DNA of 64,000 nucleotides from NCBI RefSeq assembly GCF_002291425.1, contig NZ_CP014136.1:3348001-3412000 (forward strand), read 5' to 3'. Source of the stretch: Gibbsiella quercinecans (lineage in GTDB: Bacteria > Pseudomonadota > Gammaproteobacteria > Enterobacterales > Enterobacteriaceae). A program made the translations under genes and the position numbers. The notes under the pieces were generated by a model. It was not told the origin of the DNA and did not search any database. It saw nothing but the letters and a program-made list of their open reading frames with translations. Positions 19,735-30,420 of this stretch are shown here, piece by piece; position 1 is the first letter of the stretch; every line of letters begins with the position of its first letter.

Positions 19735-22584
19735 ATGTCGCGACTCTCTGCAGCGTTACAGGCGCAGGCACAGCGTATTGTGCAGCGTTTCCAGGAAACC
19801 CACGGCGCCGATGTGCTGCTTAGCGGCCAGGAGCAGGCGGTGCTGGCATCGAGCGATTTTGTCAGCGAGGCTTTGCTGGCGCACCCGCAATGGCTGGCGA
19901 AACTGCGCAGCCAGCCGCCGGCGGCCGATGAGTGGCGCCACTACGGCGCATGGCTGCAGGAAGAACTGGAAGCCGTGCAGGATGAAACGGCGCTGATGCA
20001 CGCGCTGCGCCTGTTCCGCCGCGAGATACTGGTGCGTATTGCCTGGGCGCAGGCGCTGAATAGCGCCACAACCGAGCAAACGCTGCGTCAGCTAAGTGGG
20101 TTGGCTGAAACGCTGATTATCCGCGCCCGTGACTGGCTGTATCAAACCTGCTGCCGCGAGTGGGGCACGCCGAGCAATGCGGCGGGGGTTCCGCAGCCGC
20201 TGTTGATCCTTGGCATGGGCAAGCTGGGCGGGGAAGAGCTGAATTTTTCTTCCGATATCGATCTGATCTTTGCCTACCCGGAAAACGGGCAAACCCAGGG
20301 CGGGCGGCGCGAGCTGGACAACGCCCAGTTCTTTACCCGCCTCGGCCAGCGGTTAATCAAAGCATTGGATCAGCAAACCATTGATGGTTTTGTTTATCGG
20401 GTGGATATGCGGCTGCGCCCGTTTGGCGACAGTGGCCCGCTGGTGATGAGCTTTGCCGCGCTGGAAGATTACTATCAGGAACAGGGGCGCGACTGGGAAC
20501 GCTACGCCATGGTGAAGGCGCGGCTGATGGGCGGGGCGGAAGATCCCTATAGCCAGGAACTGCGCAACACGCTGCGGCCGTTTGTCTTCCGCCGTTATAT
20601 TGATTTCAGCGTGATCCAGTCGCTGCGCAATATGAAGGGCATGATCGCGCGCGAAGTGCGGCGGCGCGGCCTGAAAGACAACATCAAGCTGGGCGCCGGC
20701 GGTATCCGCGAAATTGAATTTATCACCCAGGTGTTCCAATTGATCCGCGGCGGGCGCGAGCCTAGCCTGCAGGGGCGCGCATTGCTGCCGACGCTGCAGG
20801 CGATTGGCCAACTGGGGCTGCTTGGCTCGCAACCGGTGGCGGCGCTGAGCGCCAGCTACCTGTTCTTACGCCGGCTGGAGAATTTGCTGCAGGCGATTGC
20901 CGATCAGCAAACGCAAACCCTGCCGCAGGATGCGCTCGATCAGGCGCGCCTGGTCTGGGGCATGGGGCTGGCGGACTGGCCGGCGCTGCTGGCCGTGCTG
21001 GATGCCCATATGCGCGCGGTGCGGGCGGTGTTTGACGACATGATCGGCGACGATACCCCCGATGTGGGCGAAGATAGTGACTGTCAGCGCTACTATGGCC
21101 TGTGGCATGACGCGCTGGAAGAAAAAGACATGGCGCCGCTGTTGCCGCATCTGGGGGAAGAAGAACAGCGTATGGTGCTGCGTATCATCACCGATTTCCG
21201 CCAGGACGTGGGCAAGCGTACTATTGGTCCGCGCGGGCGCGAGGTGCTGGATCAACTGATGCCGCGCCTGTTGGCTGAAGTCTGCCCGCGCAGCGACGCG
21301 CCCACGGCGCTGGCCCGCCTGACTCAACTGCTGCTTAGCATTGTCACCCGCACCACTTACCTTGAGTTGCTGCTGGAGTATCCGGCGGCGCTCAGCCACC
21401 TGATTCGCCTGTGCGCCGCCTCGCCGATGGTGGCGAACCAACTTGCGCGCTACCCGATGCTGCTCGATGAGCTGCTTGATCCGGCGACGCTCTACCGGCC
21501 GGTTGAACCCGGCGCTTACCGCAGCGAGTTGCACCAGTATCGGCTGCGGGTGCCGGCGGACGATGAGGAGCAGCAGGTGGAAGCGCTGCGCCAGTTCAAA
21601 CAGGCGCAACAGCTGCGCATCGCCGCGGCGGATATCGCCAAAGTGCTGCCGGTGATGAAAGTGAGCGATCACTTAACCTATCTGGCCGAAGCGATCATCG
21701 ATGCGGTGGTGCAGCAGGCCTGGCACGATATGGTGGCGCGTTACGGCCAGCCGGCGCATTTGCATGAGCGCCAGGGGCACGGGTTTGCCGTGATCGGCTA
21801 CGGCAAACTGGGCGGCTGGGAGTTGGGCTACAGTTCCGATCTCGATCTGGTGTTTTTGATCGACTGCCCGCCGGAAGTGATGACCGACGGCGCGCGCTGC
21901 ATTGACGGCCGCCAGTTCTACCTGCGGCTAGCGCAGCGGGTGATGCATTTGTTCAGCACCCGCACCTCCTCCGGTATTCTGTATGAAGTGGATGCCCGGC
22001 TGCGGCCTTCCGGGGCGGCCGGCATGCTGGTGAGCACCATCGAGGCCTTTACCGACTACCAGCAAAATGAGGCCTGGACGTGGGAACATCAGGCGTTGGT
22101 GCGGGCGCGCATTGTCTATGGCGATCCGGCGTTGCATCAGCGTTTTGATGAGATCCGGCGCGATATTTTGTGCAAGCCGCGCGCCGGTGAGGCATTGCAG
22201 CAAGAGGTGCGCGAAATGCGGGAAAAAATGCGCCACCATCTGGGCAACAAGCAGCGTGAGCTGTTTGATATCAAAACCGATGAAGGCGGCATCACCGATA
22301 TCGAATTTATCGCGCAATATCTGGTCTTACGCTATGCCGGCAGCGAACCGCGGCTGGCGCGCTGGTCGGATAACGTGCGCATCTTCGAACTGATGGCCCA
22401 TTACGGTATTATGCCGGACGAAGAAGCGCAGGCGTTGACCCGTGCCTATGTGACGATGCGCGATGAAGTTCACCGGCAGGCCTTGCAGGAGCACTCCGGC
22501 AAGGTGAGCAGCGAACTGTTTGTCGCCGAGCGCGATCGGGTGCGCCGCAGCTGGGAAAAATGGCTGGGCGTAGCGGGCGCATAG
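19735..22584 (+). CDS. glnE: Bifunctional glutamine synthetase adenylyltransferase/deadenylase
   Basis: Adds AMP to, or phosphorolytically removes it from, glutamine synthetase in response to PII and glutamine. It has 949 residues. There are two nucleotidyltransferase domains: the N-terminal adenylyl-removing domain ([20 protein letters not shown], ~160-185) and the C-terminal adenylylating domain ([20 protein letters not shown], ~685-710), with a helical regulatory linker between them. ATG at 19735 is preferred to the TTG two codons upstream. Confidence 0.96.
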   Translation: MSRLSAALQAQAQRIVQRFQETHGADVLLSGQEQAVLASSDFVSEALLAHPQWLAKLRSQPPAADEWRHYGAWLQEELEAVQDETALMHALRLFRREILVRIAWAQALNSATTEQTLRQLSGLAETLIIRARDWLYQTCCREWGTPSNAAGVPQPLLILGMGKLGGEELNFSSDIDLIFAYPENGQTQGGRRELDNAQFFTRLGQRLIKALDQQTIDGFVYRVDMRLRPFGDSGPLVMSFAALEDYYQEQGRDWERYAMVKARLMGGAEDPYSQELRNTLRPFVFRRYIDFSVIQSLRNMKGMIAREVRRRGLKDNIKLGAGGIREIEFITQVFQLIRGGREPSLQGRALLPTLQAIGQLGLLGSQPVAALSASYLFLRRLENLLQAIADQQTQTLPQDALDQARLVWGMGLADWPALLAVLDAHMRAVRAVFDDMIGDDTPDVGEDSDCQRYYGLWHDALEEKDMAPLLPHLGEEEQRMVLRIITDFRQDVGKRTIGPRGREVLDQLMPRLLAEVCPRSDAPTALARLTQLLLSIVTRTTYLELLLEYPAALSHLIRLCAASPMVANQLARYPMLLDELLDPATLYRPVEPGAYRSELHQYRLRVPADDEEQQVEALRQFKQAQQLRIAAADIAKVLPVMKVSDHLTYLAEAIIDAVVQQAWHDMVARYGQPAHLHERQGHGFAVIGYGKLGGWELGYSSDLDLVFLIDCPPEVMTDGARCIDGRQFYLRLAQRVMHLFSTRTSSGILYEVDARLRPSGAAGMLVSTIEAFTDYQQNEAWTWEHQALVRARIVYGDPALHQRFDEIRRDILCKPRAGEALQQEVREMREKMRHHLGNKQRELFDIKTDEGGITDIEFIAQYLVLRYAGSEPRLARWSDNVRIFELMAHYGIMPDEEAQALTRAYVTMRDEVHRQALQEHSGKVSSELFVAERDRVRRSWEKWLGVAGA

Positions 22585-22662
22585 CTCACCTTTTTGCCGG
22601 CATTATCGGTGTCTGTGGTAATATCGGCGCAACTAAATTTATGACCTGTTTGGAGTTATCGA

Positions 22663-24093
22663 ATGAAAGTTACACTGCCTGATTTTCGCCGCGCCGGTGT
22701 GCTGGTGGTTGGTGACGTCATGTTGGATCGCTATTGGTATGGGCCGACCAGCCGCATTTCACCGGAAGCCCCGGTGCCGGTGGTGAAGGTGGATACCATC
22801 GAAGAGCGTCCCGGCGGTGCGGCTAACGTTGCGATGAACATTGCCTCTCTGGGCGCCGGCTCGCGCCTGGTGGGGCTGACCGGCATTGATGACGCCGCGC
22901 GTGCATTAAGCGCCCGGCTCAATGAAGTTAACGTGCGCTGTGACTTTGTTTCCGTGCCGACGCACCCGACCATTACCAAACTGCGCGTGCTGTCCCGCAA
23001 CCAGCAGTTGATACGCCTGGATTTTGAAGAGGGCTTCGCCAACGTGGATGCTCAGCCGTTGCTGGAGCGCGTTCAACAGGCGCTGCCGCAGATTGGCGCG
23101 CTGGTGTTGTCTGATTACGCCAAGGGTGCGCTGAGCAAGGTGCAGGACATCATCCAACTGGCGCGCGCCGCCAAGGTGCCGGTGCTGATCGATCCCAAAG
23201 GCACGGATTTTGAACGTTATCGCGGCGCAACGCTGCTGACGCCGAACCTGTCCGAGTTTGAAGCCGTGGTCGGCCATTGCAAAGACGAACAGGAACTGGT
23301 GCTGCGGGGCATGAAGCTGGTGGCGGATTATGAGCTTTCCGCCCTGTTGGTGACCCGCTCCGAACACGGGATGACGTTGCTGCAACCGGATCGCGAGCCG
23401 CTGCACCTGCCGACGCAGGCGCAGGAAGTGTTTGACGTGACTGGCGCAGGCGACACGGTGATCGGCGTACTGGCCGCTGCGCTGGCCGCCGGCAATACGC
23501 TGGAAGAGTCTTGCTTCCTGTCTAACGCCGCCGCCGGCGTGGTGGTGGGCAAACTGGGGACCTCCACCGTTTCCCCGATCGAGCTGGAAAATGCCATTCG
23601 CGGCCGCGCCGAAACCGGGTTCGGCGTGATGAGCGAAGAACAGCTGAAAACGGCCGTTGCGCAGGCGCGCCAGCGTGGTGAAAAGATCGTGATGACCAAC
23701 GGCATTTTTGACATCCTGCACGCCGGCCACGTTTCTTATCTGGCGAACGCCCGCAAGCTGGGCGATCGTCTGATCGTGGCGGTCAACAGCGATGCGTCCA
23801 CCAAACGTCTGAAAGGCGAAACCCGCCCGATCAATCCGTTGGAAAACCGTATGATCGTATTGGCCGCGCTAGAGGCCGTGGACTGGGTGGTGCCGTTTGA
23901 AGAAGACACGCCGCAGCGGCTGATCGCCGGTATCCTGCCGGATCTGCTGGTGAAGGGCGGGGATTATAAACCGGAAGAGATTGCCGGCAGTGCCGAGGTG
24001 TGGGCCAACGGCGGTGATGTGAAGGTGCTGAACTTTGAAGACGGGTTATCAACAACCAACATCATCAAGGCCATCAAAAACGGGCATGAGTAA
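22663..24093 (+). CDS. hldE: Bifunctional heptose-7-phosphate kinase / heptose-1-phosphate adenylyltransferase
   Basis: Makes ADP-D-beta-D-heptose for the inner core of LPS. It has 476 residues. The N-terminal ribokinase-fold kinase (~1-318) has [11 protein letters not shown] and the DVTGAGDTV catalytic motif. The C-terminal cytidylyltransferase-fold domain (~345-476) has [16 protein letters not shown] (HxGH) and the late VKGGDY stretch. It is downstream of glnE by 78 bases with its own ribosome site. Confidence 0.97.
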   Translation: MKVTLPDFRRAGVLVVGDVMLDRYWYGPTSRISPEAPVPVVKVDTIEERPGGAANVAMNIASLGAGSRLVGLTGIDDAARALSARLNEVNVRCDFVSVPTHPTITKLRVLSRNQQLIRLDFEEGFANVDAQPLLERVQQALPQIGALVLSDYAKGALSKVQDIIQLARAAKVPVLIDPKGTDFERYRGATLLTPNLSEFEAVVGHCKDEQELVLRGMKLVADYELSALLVTRSEHGMTLLQPDREPLHLPTQAQEVFDVTGAGDTVIGVLAAALAAGNTLEESCFLSNAAAGVVVGKLGTSTVSPIELENAIRGRAETGFGVMSEEQLKTAVAQARQRGEKIVMTNGIFDILHAGHVSYLANARKLGDRLIVAVNSDASTKRLKGETRPINPLENRMIVLAALEAVDWVVPFEEDTPQRLIAGILPDLLVKGGDYKPEEIAGSAEVWANGGDVKVLNFEDGLSTTNIIKAIKNGHE

Positions 24094-24121
24094 CCGTCCC
24101 GCGTGAGTGGCGAGCGGCAAC

Positions 24122-24148
24122 GTTAAGGGCGCGCCTTGCGCCCTTAAC
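24122..24148. terminator. Hairpin between convergent hldE and ubiK
   Basis: Perfect 11-bp stem GTTAAGGGCGC/GCGCCCTTAAC with a 5-base loop. T-tracts are poor, so termination strength is uncertain. Confidence 0.6.
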
Positions 24149-24154
24149 ATAAAC

Positions 24155-24430
24155 TTATTCGTCTTCCTGCTTGGCCTGTGGGGCCGCATTCAGTTTGCTT
24201 TCCAGCTCGTTCAGGCGCTGTTCCAGCAGGGCCAGCTTTTCCCGCGTGCGCAGCAGCACCTGGGTTTGCACATCAAACTCTTCGCGGTTGACCAGATCCA
24301 GGCGGGTAAGCTGCGCTTGCAGTATCTGGCGGATTTTCTTTTCGACGTCTTCCCCGAATTCACGGACACCCTTCGGCATGGACTCATGAACCTGGCGCGC
24401 GATCTGTTCAATTTTTTTCGGGTCTATCAT
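24155..24430 (-). CDS. ubiK: Ubiquinone biosynthesis accessory factor UbiK
   Basis: Small coiled-coil protein (formerly YqiC) that supports the aerobic Ubi complex with UbiJ. It has 91 residues: [20 protein letters not shown] at the start, then an almost entirely helical BMFP-type sequence with heptad-like Leu spacing ([19 protein letters not shown]). The family start at 24430 is preceded by AAAGGGATAT; an extended frame upstream is not supported. Confidence 0.94.
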   Translation of the reverse strand: MIDPKKIEQIARQVHESMPKGVREFGEDVEKKIRQILQAQLTRLDLVNREEFDVQTQVLLRTREKLALLEQRLNELESKLNAAPQAKQEDE

Positions 24431-24629
24431 GGTATATCCCTTTCTGATATTGGGTGGCGATAGCATTAGTGTAATGCGAGTTGCCCAGCGGATAAACAAC
24501 AAGGCACTCTTCGGCGCAGGATCTTGTACTCGGTGTGAGGCCGATTCAGTGTATTTACGCTAAATGTATTAGCATCGCAATTTTTGCTAATTGCCCTGAT
24601 TAATCATTAGCGCTATAGTCGTTAAGCTT

Positions 24630-24786
24630 ATTCTCAGGGCGGGGTGAAAGTCCCCACCGGCGGTAAATCATCTTCTATGATGAAAGCCCGCGAGCGCTCA
24701 TCCAGCCTTTGGGTTGGGTAGAGGTCAGCAGATCCGGTGTAATTCCGGGGCCGACGGTTATAGTCCGGATGGGAGAGGGTAACGAC
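24630..24786 (+). ncRNA. FMN riboswitch (RFN element) controlling ribB
   Basis: Contains the strictly conserved RFN blocks in order: TCTCAGGGCGGGGTGAAAG, CCCCACCGGCGGTA, a variable stem (AGCCCGCGAGCG), GTCAGCAGATCCGGTGTAA, TCCGGGGCCGACGGTTATAG and CCGGATGGGAGAG. It lies ~105 bases before ribB. The expression platform probably lies in 24787-24892, where CGCTTGCG-rich DNA followed by TTATTTTTTAG could form an alternative hairpin. Confidence 0.96.
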
Positions 24787-24892
24787 ATCTGTCGGGCTTG
24801 CGCTCGCTTGCGTTATTTTTTAGCTATCCAGCTACTCCTCAAGATCGCCCTGGTTCTGGTAATCCAATACAGTTAATTGAGGTTTTTTTACC

Positions 24893-25546
24893 ATGAATCA
24901 GACGCTACTTTCAGATTTCGGTACGCCAACAGAACGCGTTGAACGCGCGCTGGACGCTTTGCGCAACGGGCGCGGCGTGATGGTGCTCGATGATGAAAAC
25001 CGTGAAAACGAAGGTGATATGATCTTTGCCGCAGAAAACATGACCGTTGAGCAAATGGCGTTGACCATTCGCCACGGCAGCGGCATTGTCTGCCTGTGCA
25101 TTACCGAAGAACGTCGCCAGCAGCTTGAACTGCCGATGATGGTGGCCAACAACTCCAGCCATTTCCAAACGGCGTTCACCGTAACCATTGAAGCCGCGCA
25201 GGGCGTGACCACCGGGGTTTCCGCCGCGGATCGCCTGACGACCATCCGCGCTGCCATCGCCGACAACGCCGCGCCGAGCGATCTTAACCGCCCTGGCCAC
25301 GTTTTCCCGCTGCGCGCGCAGCCGGGCGGGGTGCTGAACCGCCGCGGCCATACGGAAGCCACGATCGATCTGGTTTCCATGGCCGGTTTTAAACCTGCCG
25401 GCGTACTGTGCGAGTTGACCAACGATGATGGCAGCATGGCCCATGCGCCGGAAGTGATCGAATTTGCCAAACAGCACGATATGCTGGTGCTGACGATTGA
25501 AGATCTGGTGGCTTACCGCCAACAGCATGAGCAAAAGGCCAGCTGA
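24893..25546 (+). CDS. ribB: 3,4-dihydroxy-2-butanone 4-phosphate synthase
   Basis: Converts ribulose 5-phosphate to the four-carbon precursor of riboflavin plus formate. It has 217 residues with family motifs [18 protein letters not shown] (metal and substrate binding), [17 protein letters not shown] and [11 protein letters not shown]. It stands alone without a fused GTP cyclohydrolase II domain. It is regulated by the upstream FMN riboswitch. Confidence 0.98.
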   Translation: MNQTLLSDFGTPTERVERALDALRNGRGVMVLDDENRENEGDMIFAAENMTVEQMALTIRHGSGIVCLCITEERRQQLELPMMVANNSSHFQTAFTVTIEAAQGVTTGVSAADRLTTIRAAIADNAAPSDLNRPGHVFPLRAQPGGVLNRRGHTEATIDLVSMAGFKPAGVLCELTNDDGSMAHAPEVIEFAKQHDMLVLTIEDLVAYRQQHEQKAS

Positions 25547-25554
25547 TTTACGCC

Positions 25555-25585
25555 AACGCCCTCCATTGGAGGGTGTTGTTCATTA
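25555..25585 (+). terminator. ribB terminator
   Basis: AACGCCCTCC/GGAGGGTGTT stem (one G-U pair) with an ATT loop, followed by a moderately T-rich GTTCATT. Confidence 0.65.
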
Positions 25586-25623
25586 GGTTCTTCCGCATTG
25601 CGCCCACAGGCGCTTTTCCTTTC

Positions 25624-26391
25624 TTAGCCGATGCCGCCGCTTTGCAGCAACGTCAGGCTGAAACCCATCACCGCCATACCGCACAGCACGCCATAGCTCG
25701 GGTTGTTGTTGGGATCGATTTCTTTGGCCAGCGGCATCAGTTCATCCACCGACAGCGCCACCATAATGCCAGCGACCGCCGCCATGATCGCCGCCATCAG
25801 CACCGGGGAAATCATCGGCCCAATCAGCAGGAACGCCAGCACGCCGCCAAGTATTTCCGCCATGCCTGAAATCCCCGACCACAGCAACGCTTTGGTTTTG
25901 GAACCGGTAGCCGCATACACCGGGCCGGCGACCGCCAACCCTTCCGGAATATTGTGAATGGCCACCGCCAACGCAATCCCCATGCCCAGCTCCAGATCGG
26001 CGCTGGCGGTAATAAAGGTGGCGATGCCTTCCGGGAAGTTATGCAGGCTAATGCCCAGTGTCAGCAGCAGCGCCGTGCGCTTCAGGTTGTGCGGGGTAAT
26101 CGGGGCATCCACCAGATCCTGCGGATGCTGGTGCGGCAGCATGCGATCCAGCGCGAAATAGCCCAACAGGCCAACCATAAACATGCCATAGCCCAATATC
26201 GGCGACATGCCTTGGGTGTGTAGCGCCGCAGGTAGCATTTCCATCAGTGAGATCAACAGCATAATCCCGGCGGCAAAGCCAAGCGCAAAGGCCAGCACCC
26301 GGTTAGACGGTTTTTGGCCAATAATGCCTAGCAGGGCGCCAACAAAGGTTGCGCCGCCAGCCAGCAAGGTGAGGATCAGCGGTACAGACAT
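25624..26391 (-). CDS. zupT: Zinc/divalent metal transporter ZupT (ZIP family)
   Basis: Inner-membrane importer of zinc and other divalent metals. It has 255 residues with eight hydrophobic helices and the two ZIP metal-site motifs [10 protein letters not shown] and [11 protein letters not shown] short His-containing loop (PHQHPQD) lies in the cytoplasmic region. It is convergent with ribB, as in E. coli. Confidence 0.96.
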   Translation of the reverse strand: MSVPLILTLLAGGATFVGALLGIIGQKPSNRVLAFALGFAAGIMLLISLMEMLPAALHTQGMSPILGYGMFMVGLLGYFALDRMLPHQHPQDLVDAPITPHNLKRTALLLTLGISLHNFPEGIATFITASADLELGMGIALAVAIHNIPEGLAVAGPVYAATGSKTKALLWSGISGMAEILGGVLAFLLIGPMISPVLMAAIMAAVAGIMVALSVDELMPLAKEIDPNNNPSYGVLCGMAVMGFSLTLLQSGGIG

Positions 26392-26487
26392 TGTGGGCTC
26401 CTCGGTATCTCATCAATATTTCGCATTTTCTGATACTAACAGAGTAGTAGTATAAATCGAGTGGATCTGGCTGATTGTTCTCATCGT

Positions 26488-26759
26488 TATACCCTTCATA
26501 CTTCAAGCTGCAGGTGTGTTGGCTTGGTTACTCGGCCCATCCCTGAGCCTCGCCCCAAAGGGGCCGCTGTTAACAGCGTTCAAATCTGCTCCCGGCAGAT
26601 TTGTCGCTCACCCCAGTCACTTACTCAAGTAAGCTCCTGGGGATTCGCTGCGTTGCCGCGTGATTCGGCCATACGGCCTCACCCCTACGGGGCCAGCGCT
26701 AGCGCTGTTCAAAAACGCTTTTGCGTTTTTGTCCTGCAACTCGAATTATTTTGGGTATA
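26488..26759 (-). repeat. Enlarged ERIC element, 272 bp, with two inserted hairpin segments
   Basis: Ends TATACCC/GGGTATA and core CACCCCAGTCACTTACTC are those of ERIC, but the element is 145 bp longer than the 127-bp form. One insert follows the left arm (~26523-26609: GGGGCCGCTGTTAACAGCG, CAAATCTGCTCCCGGCAGATTTG). The other precedes the right arm (~26660-26732: CCAGCGCTAGCGCTG, AAAAACGCTTTTGCGTTTTT). Both inserts are self-complementary. Longer ERICs with internal inserts are known in Yersinia. It lies in the 477-base gap between zupT and ygiD. Confidence 0.9.
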
Positions 26760-26868
26760 TCACCATTCAAAATTATTGAATATCATCATCATGGTTATCC
26801 GGCTGTGCCGGTGCGGCAAAGGGCGTAAGGTGGTTGGCATAAACCGGCTAACCTCTCTGGAGAAGAAT

Positions 26869-27654
26869 ATGATGACCACGTCCCGCATGCCTGCGCTGTT
26901 CTTAGGGCACGGCAGCCCAATGAATGTATTGGAAGACAACCGTTATACCCAGGCGTGGCGCGAACTGGGGGTGAAACTGCCGCGGCCGAAAGCGATTATC
27001 GCGGTTTCTGCCCACTGGTATACCCGCGGCACGGCGGTAACGGCGATGGAAAACCCGAAAACCATCCATGATTTTGGCGGTTTTCCCCAGGCGCTGTTTG
27101 ATACCCAATATCCGGCGCCGGGCTCTCCGGCGTTGGCGGCGCGGATACAGCAACAGTTGGCGCCGTTGCCGGTGATTGCCGACACCCGTGAATGGGGGCT
27201 GGATCACGGCGCCTGGGGCGTGCTGATCAAAATGTACCCGCAGGCGGATATCCCGGTCGTGCAGCTAAGCGTTGACGGGACGCAGCCTGCGTCTTATCAC
27301 TTCGAGCTTGGGCGAAAACTGGCGGCGCTGCGTGATGAAGGGATCATGATCGTCGCCAGCGGCAACGTGGTGCATAACCTGCGTAAGGTGAAGTGGGAAG
27401 GGGACGGCAGCCCATACCCTTGGGCACAGGCATTTAACCAGTACGTGCATGACAACCTGGCCTACCGCGGGGATGACCACCCGTTGGTGAACTTTATGCA
27501 GCATGAAGGGGCCGCACTCGCCAACCCAACGCCGGAACATTTCTTGCCGCTGCTGTACGTGCTTGGCGCATGGGATGGTAACGAGCCGATCGGCATCCCG
27601 GTAGATGGGATTGAAATGGGGGCGCTCAGTATGCTCTCGGTTCAGGTGGGTTAA
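26869..27654 (+). CDS. ygiD: 4,5-DOPA-extradiol-dioxygenase-like protein YgiD
   Basis: LigB-type extradiol dioxygenase; E. coli YgiD can open the ring of DOPA to 4,5-seco-DOPA, though its physiological substrate is uncertain. It has 261 residues with zinc-ligand His motifs FLGHGSPMNVL, VSAHWYTRG and LDHGAWG, and IHDFGGFPQAL. The start at 26869 has GGAG six bases upstream. A much longer upstream frame runs through the ERIC element and is not credible. Confidence 0.93.
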   Translation: MMTTSRMPALFLGHGSPMNVLEDNRYTQAWRELGVKLPRPKAIIAVSAHWYTRGTAVTAMENPKTIHDFGGFPQALFDTQYPAPGSPALAARIQQQLAPLPVIADTREWGLDHGAWGVLIKMYPQADIPVVQLSVDGTQPASYHFELGRKLAALRDEGIMIVASGNVVHNLRKVKWEGDGSPYPWAQAFNQYVHDNLAYRGDDHPLVNFMQHEGAALANPTPEHFLPLLYVLGAWDGNEPIGIPVDGIEMGALSMLSVQVG

Positions 27655-27662
27655 TTTTCTGA

Positions 27663-27690
27663 ATGCCAGTCGCTGACTGGCATTTTTTTG
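27663..27690 (+). terminator. ygiD terminator
   Basis: ATGCCAGTC/GACTGGCAT perfect stem with a 3-base loop followed by seven T's. Confidence 0.93.
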
Positions 27691-27772
27691 TCGTTTTTTC
27701 AGCTTTTTATCGCCGCTGACGTTGTGTCAGCGGCCAGCAAGCCGGCACCCGCCTGGAAAGGGGGTTTTGGTC

Positions 27773-27826
27773 TTGATCCGGAAATCACCTCGCTCTATAG
27801 TGAATTCACTGTACAAACATACAGTG
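27773..27826 (+). promoter_or_regulatory. Levansucrase promoter with LexA-like dyad at the predicted start site
   Basis: TTGATC (27773-27778), an exact 17-bp spacer and TATAGT (27796-27801) make a good sigma-70 promoter. Transcription should start near 27808. Immediately there lies CACTGTACAAACATACAGTG (27807-27826), which fits the LexA half-site pattern CTGT-N8-ACAG perfectly and would block initiation when bound. The regulator is inferred; another dyad-binding repressor is possible. Confidence 0.65.
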
Positions 27827-27873
27827 TTTAACAAAAGTCATATTTTAATTGATTGATTAACGAGGTATTTCCT

Positions 27874-29190
27874 ATGAAAACGACCACCACGAATTTCGGC
27901 CAACAACCCCTGAAAGCGGCCACTGCCAAGTTCGGCCAACAGCCGAATCAATCCACCATCTGGACCCGTGCCGACGCGCTGAAAGTGCGTGCCGATGACC
28001 CGACCACCACGCAACCGTTGGTTAGCGTTGATTTCCCGGTGCTGAGCGATACGGTGTTTATTTGGGATACCATGCCGCTGCGTGATATCAACGGTAACGT
28101 CACTTCCGTTGACGGCTGGTCAGTGATTTTCACCCTGACGGCAGACCGCCAGCCGACCAATCCTGATTACCTGGATGAAAACGGCAACTATGACATCAAC
28201 CTCGACTGGAACGATCGTCATGGCCGGGCAAAAATGTGCTACTGGTTCTCCCGCACCAGCAAAGACTGGGTATATGGCGGCCGTGTGATGGCGGACGGTG
28301 TGTCACCGACCACCCGCGAATGGGCCGGCTCGCCGATTTTGCTCAACGACCAGGGCGATGTGGATCTGTACTACACTGCCGTTACCCCTGGCGCGACCAT
28401 TGTGAAAGTGCGTGGCCGCGTGGTGACTACTGAACACGGCGTTGACATGGTTGGCTTCAAAAAAGTGTCTTCGCTGTTCGAAGCCGACGGCAAAATGTAT
28501 CAAACCGAAGCGCAAAACCCGTACTGGGGCTTCCGCGACCCATGGCCGTTCCGCGATCCGGAGAGTGGCAAGCTGTATATGCTGTTTGAAGGCAATGTGG
28601 CCGGGGAACGAGGTTCGCACAAAGTGGGTGAAGCGGAAATCGGCGACGTGCCACCGGGCTACGAAGATGTAGGCAACTCGCGTTACCAGACCGCCTGCGT
28701 CGGTATTGCGGTTGCGCGTGATGAAGACGGCGATGACTGGGAACTGCTGCCGCCATTGATTACAGCGGTTGGCGTTAATGACCAGACGGAACGCCCACAC
28801 CTGTTGTTCCAGGACGGCAAATATTACCTGTTCACCATCAGCCATCAGTACACTTATGCCGATGGCCTGACCGGCCCGGATGGTGTGTACGGTTTTGTCG
28901 CGGATTCACTGTTCGGCCCTTACGTGCCGCTGAACGGTTCCGGCCTGGTGTTGGGTAACCCGTCAAGCCAGCCGTTCCAGACCTATTCCCACTATGTGAT
29001 GCCGAACGGGCTGGTCACCTCGTTTATCGACAACGTGCCGCTTGATGACAATGATGCCGATGCCGGCTTCCGCGTCGGCGGCACTGAAGCGCCAACGGTG
29101 GGCATCAAGCTGGTGGGCGATCGCACCTTCGTGGTGGAAGAATATGACTACGGTTATATTCCGCCAATCATTGATGTGACCCTGAAATAA
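27874..29190 (+). CDS. Levansucrase (GH68)
   Basis: Transfers fructosyl units from sucrose to make levan. It has 438 residues, close to the ~415-430 of Erwinia/Rahnella enzymes. The catalytic triad of GH68 is visible: nucleophile Asp in [11 protein letters not shown], stabiliser Asp in FRDPE, and acid/base Glu in [10 protein letters not shown]. There is no Sec or Tat signal peptide, as in other Gram-negative levansucrases exported without one. FGQQP occurs twice near the N-terminus ([18 protein letters not shown]), a likely short internal duplication. The start at 27874 has GAGG eight bases upstream. The gene interrupts the ygiD-ygiC neighbourhood and is probably acquired. Confidence 0.95.
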   Translation: MKTTTTNFGQQPLKAATAKFGQQPNQSTIWTRADALKVRADDPTTTQPLVSVDFPVLSDTVFIWDTMPLRDINGNVTSVDGWSVIFTLTADRQPTNPDYLDENGNYDINLDWNDRHGRAKMCYWFSRTSKDWVYGGRVMADGVSPTTREWAGSPILLNDQGDVDLYYTAVTPGATIVKVRGRVVTTEHGVDMVGFKKVSSLFEADGKMYQTEAQNPYWGFRDPWPFRDPESGKLYMLFEGNVAGERGSHKVGEAEIGDVPPGYEDVGNSRYQTACVGIAVARDEDGDDWELLPPLITAVGVNDQTERPHLLFQDGKYYLFTISHQYTYADGLTGPDGVYGFVADSLFGPYVPLNGSGLVLGNPSSQPFQTYSHYVMPNGLVTSFIDNVPLDDNDADAGFRVGGTEAPTVGIKLVGDRTFVVEEYDYGYIPPIIDVTLK

Positions 29191-29202
29191 CCGGAGGGAA
29201 TG

Positions 29203-29230
29203 CCCGGGCACGGCAACGTGCCCGGGTTTT
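29203..29230 (+). terminator. Levansucrase terminator
   Basis: CCCGGGCACG/CGTGCCCGGG perfect 10-bp stem, GCAA tetraloop, TTTT. Confidence 0.93.
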
Positions 29231-29256
29231 CTGCCGTTTGGCATTGGCCGCGCGCT

Positions 29257-30417
29257 TTAATCCAGAATGATGTGCGGATAGAAGCGCGACAGATCCTGGG
29301 TGATCAGCGCGCGATCTTCCCGCAGACCGATACCACAGGGTTGATCGTTCACCAGCCAACTGCCGATCAAGGTATAGCTGCCGTCAAACTGCGGCAACGG
29401 ATGGAACTGCTGCACGATCATGCCTTCTTCACCATACGGGCCATCGGCCTGCGCGGCGATCTGGCCGTTTTGCACGATCTGGATATTCGCCCCTTCGCGT
29501 GAGAACAGCGGCTTGATGACGTAGTTTTCCATCGCCGGATGTTCGTCTTCGGCAAAATAGGCGGGCAACAGGTTCGGGTGGTTGGGGAACATCTCCCACA
29601 GCAGCGGCAGTAGCGCCTTGTTGGAGATAATGCTTTTCCATGCCGGCTCCAGCCAGCGCACGCCAGCATCTTCCAGCTTGGTGGAAAACATTTCACGCAG
29701 CATGAATTCCCACGGGTACAGTTTAAACAGATTGCCGATCACCTGGTCTTGCAGATCGGTAAACTGGCCCTTTTCCCCCAGCCCGATATCTTCCATAAAC
29801 AGGAACTCGGTCGCCAAATCGGCTTCCAGCGCGCAGTCTTGCAGATATTGCACCGTCCCCCGATCTTCCACGCTATCCCGGCAACAGGCCATATGCAGCA
29901 GGCTAAACCCGTGGTGCGCCTTTAATTGCGCAAAGCGCTCAATCAGTTTTTCCTGCAGGCTGTTGTACTGATCGGCCTGTTCCGGCAGGCGGCCGGCGTT
30001 AAGCTGATCTTCCAGCCAAATCCATTGGAAAAAGGCGGCCTCGTACAGCGACGTTGGCGTATCGGCGTTGTTTTCCAGCAGCTTTGGCGGGTTGACGCCA
30101 TCATAGGCCAGATCGAGGCGTGAATAGAGCGAGGGCTGGTTAGTGCGCCAGGCGCTGCGGACGAATTCCCAGGTGTGCTTCGGAATACGGAACTTCGCCA
30201 TCAGCGCATCGCTGGCGACCACTTTTTCCACCACCTGCAGGCACATCTGGTGCAGTTCGGCGGTGGCGTCTTCGATCTCTTCGATCTGTGCCAGCGTAAA
30301 TTGATAATAGGCATCTTCACACCAGTAGGGTTCGCCATACATGGTGTGGAAATTGAAACCGAACTCGGTGGCTTTTTCACGCCAGTCTGGGCGTTCGGTG
30401 ATAGCAACGCGTTTCAT
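29257..30417 (-). CDS. ygiC: YgiC, ATP-grasp protein of the glutathionylspermidine synthase family
   Basis: Predicted ATP-dependent C-N ligase related to the synthetase domain of glutathionylspermidine synthase; the true substrate is not established. It has 386 residues, the same length as E. coli YgiC. Recognisable stretches include [40 protein letters not shown] and the late [13 protein letters not shown] loop typical of this ATP-grasp group. It follows ygiB by 3 bases in one operon. Confidence 0.93.
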   Translation of the reverse strand: MKRVAITERPDWREKATEFGFNFHTMYGEPYWCEDAYYQFTLAQIEEIEDATAELHQMCLQVVEKVVASDALMAKFRIPKHTWEFVRSAWRTNQPSLYSRLDLAYDGVNPPKLLENNADTPTSLYEAAFFQWIWLEDQLNAGRLPEQADQYNSLQEKLIERFAQLKAHHGFSLLHMACCRDSVEDRGTVQYLQDCALEADLATEFLFMEDIGLGEKGQFTDLQDQVIGNLFKLYPWEFMLREMFSTKLEDAGVRWLEPAWKSIISNKALLPLLWEMFPNHPNLLPAYFAEDEHPAMENYVIKPLFSREGANIQIVQNGQIAAQADGPYGEEGMIVQQFHPLPQFDGSYTLIGSWLVNDQPCGIGLREDRALITQDLSRFYPHIILD

Positions 30418-30420
30418 CGA

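Noticed and set aside
26461-26868. A 136-codon N-terminal extension of ygiD open in frame
   Set aside because: It runs through the enlarged ERIC element, lacks a ribosome site, and the family start at 26869 has a good GGAG.
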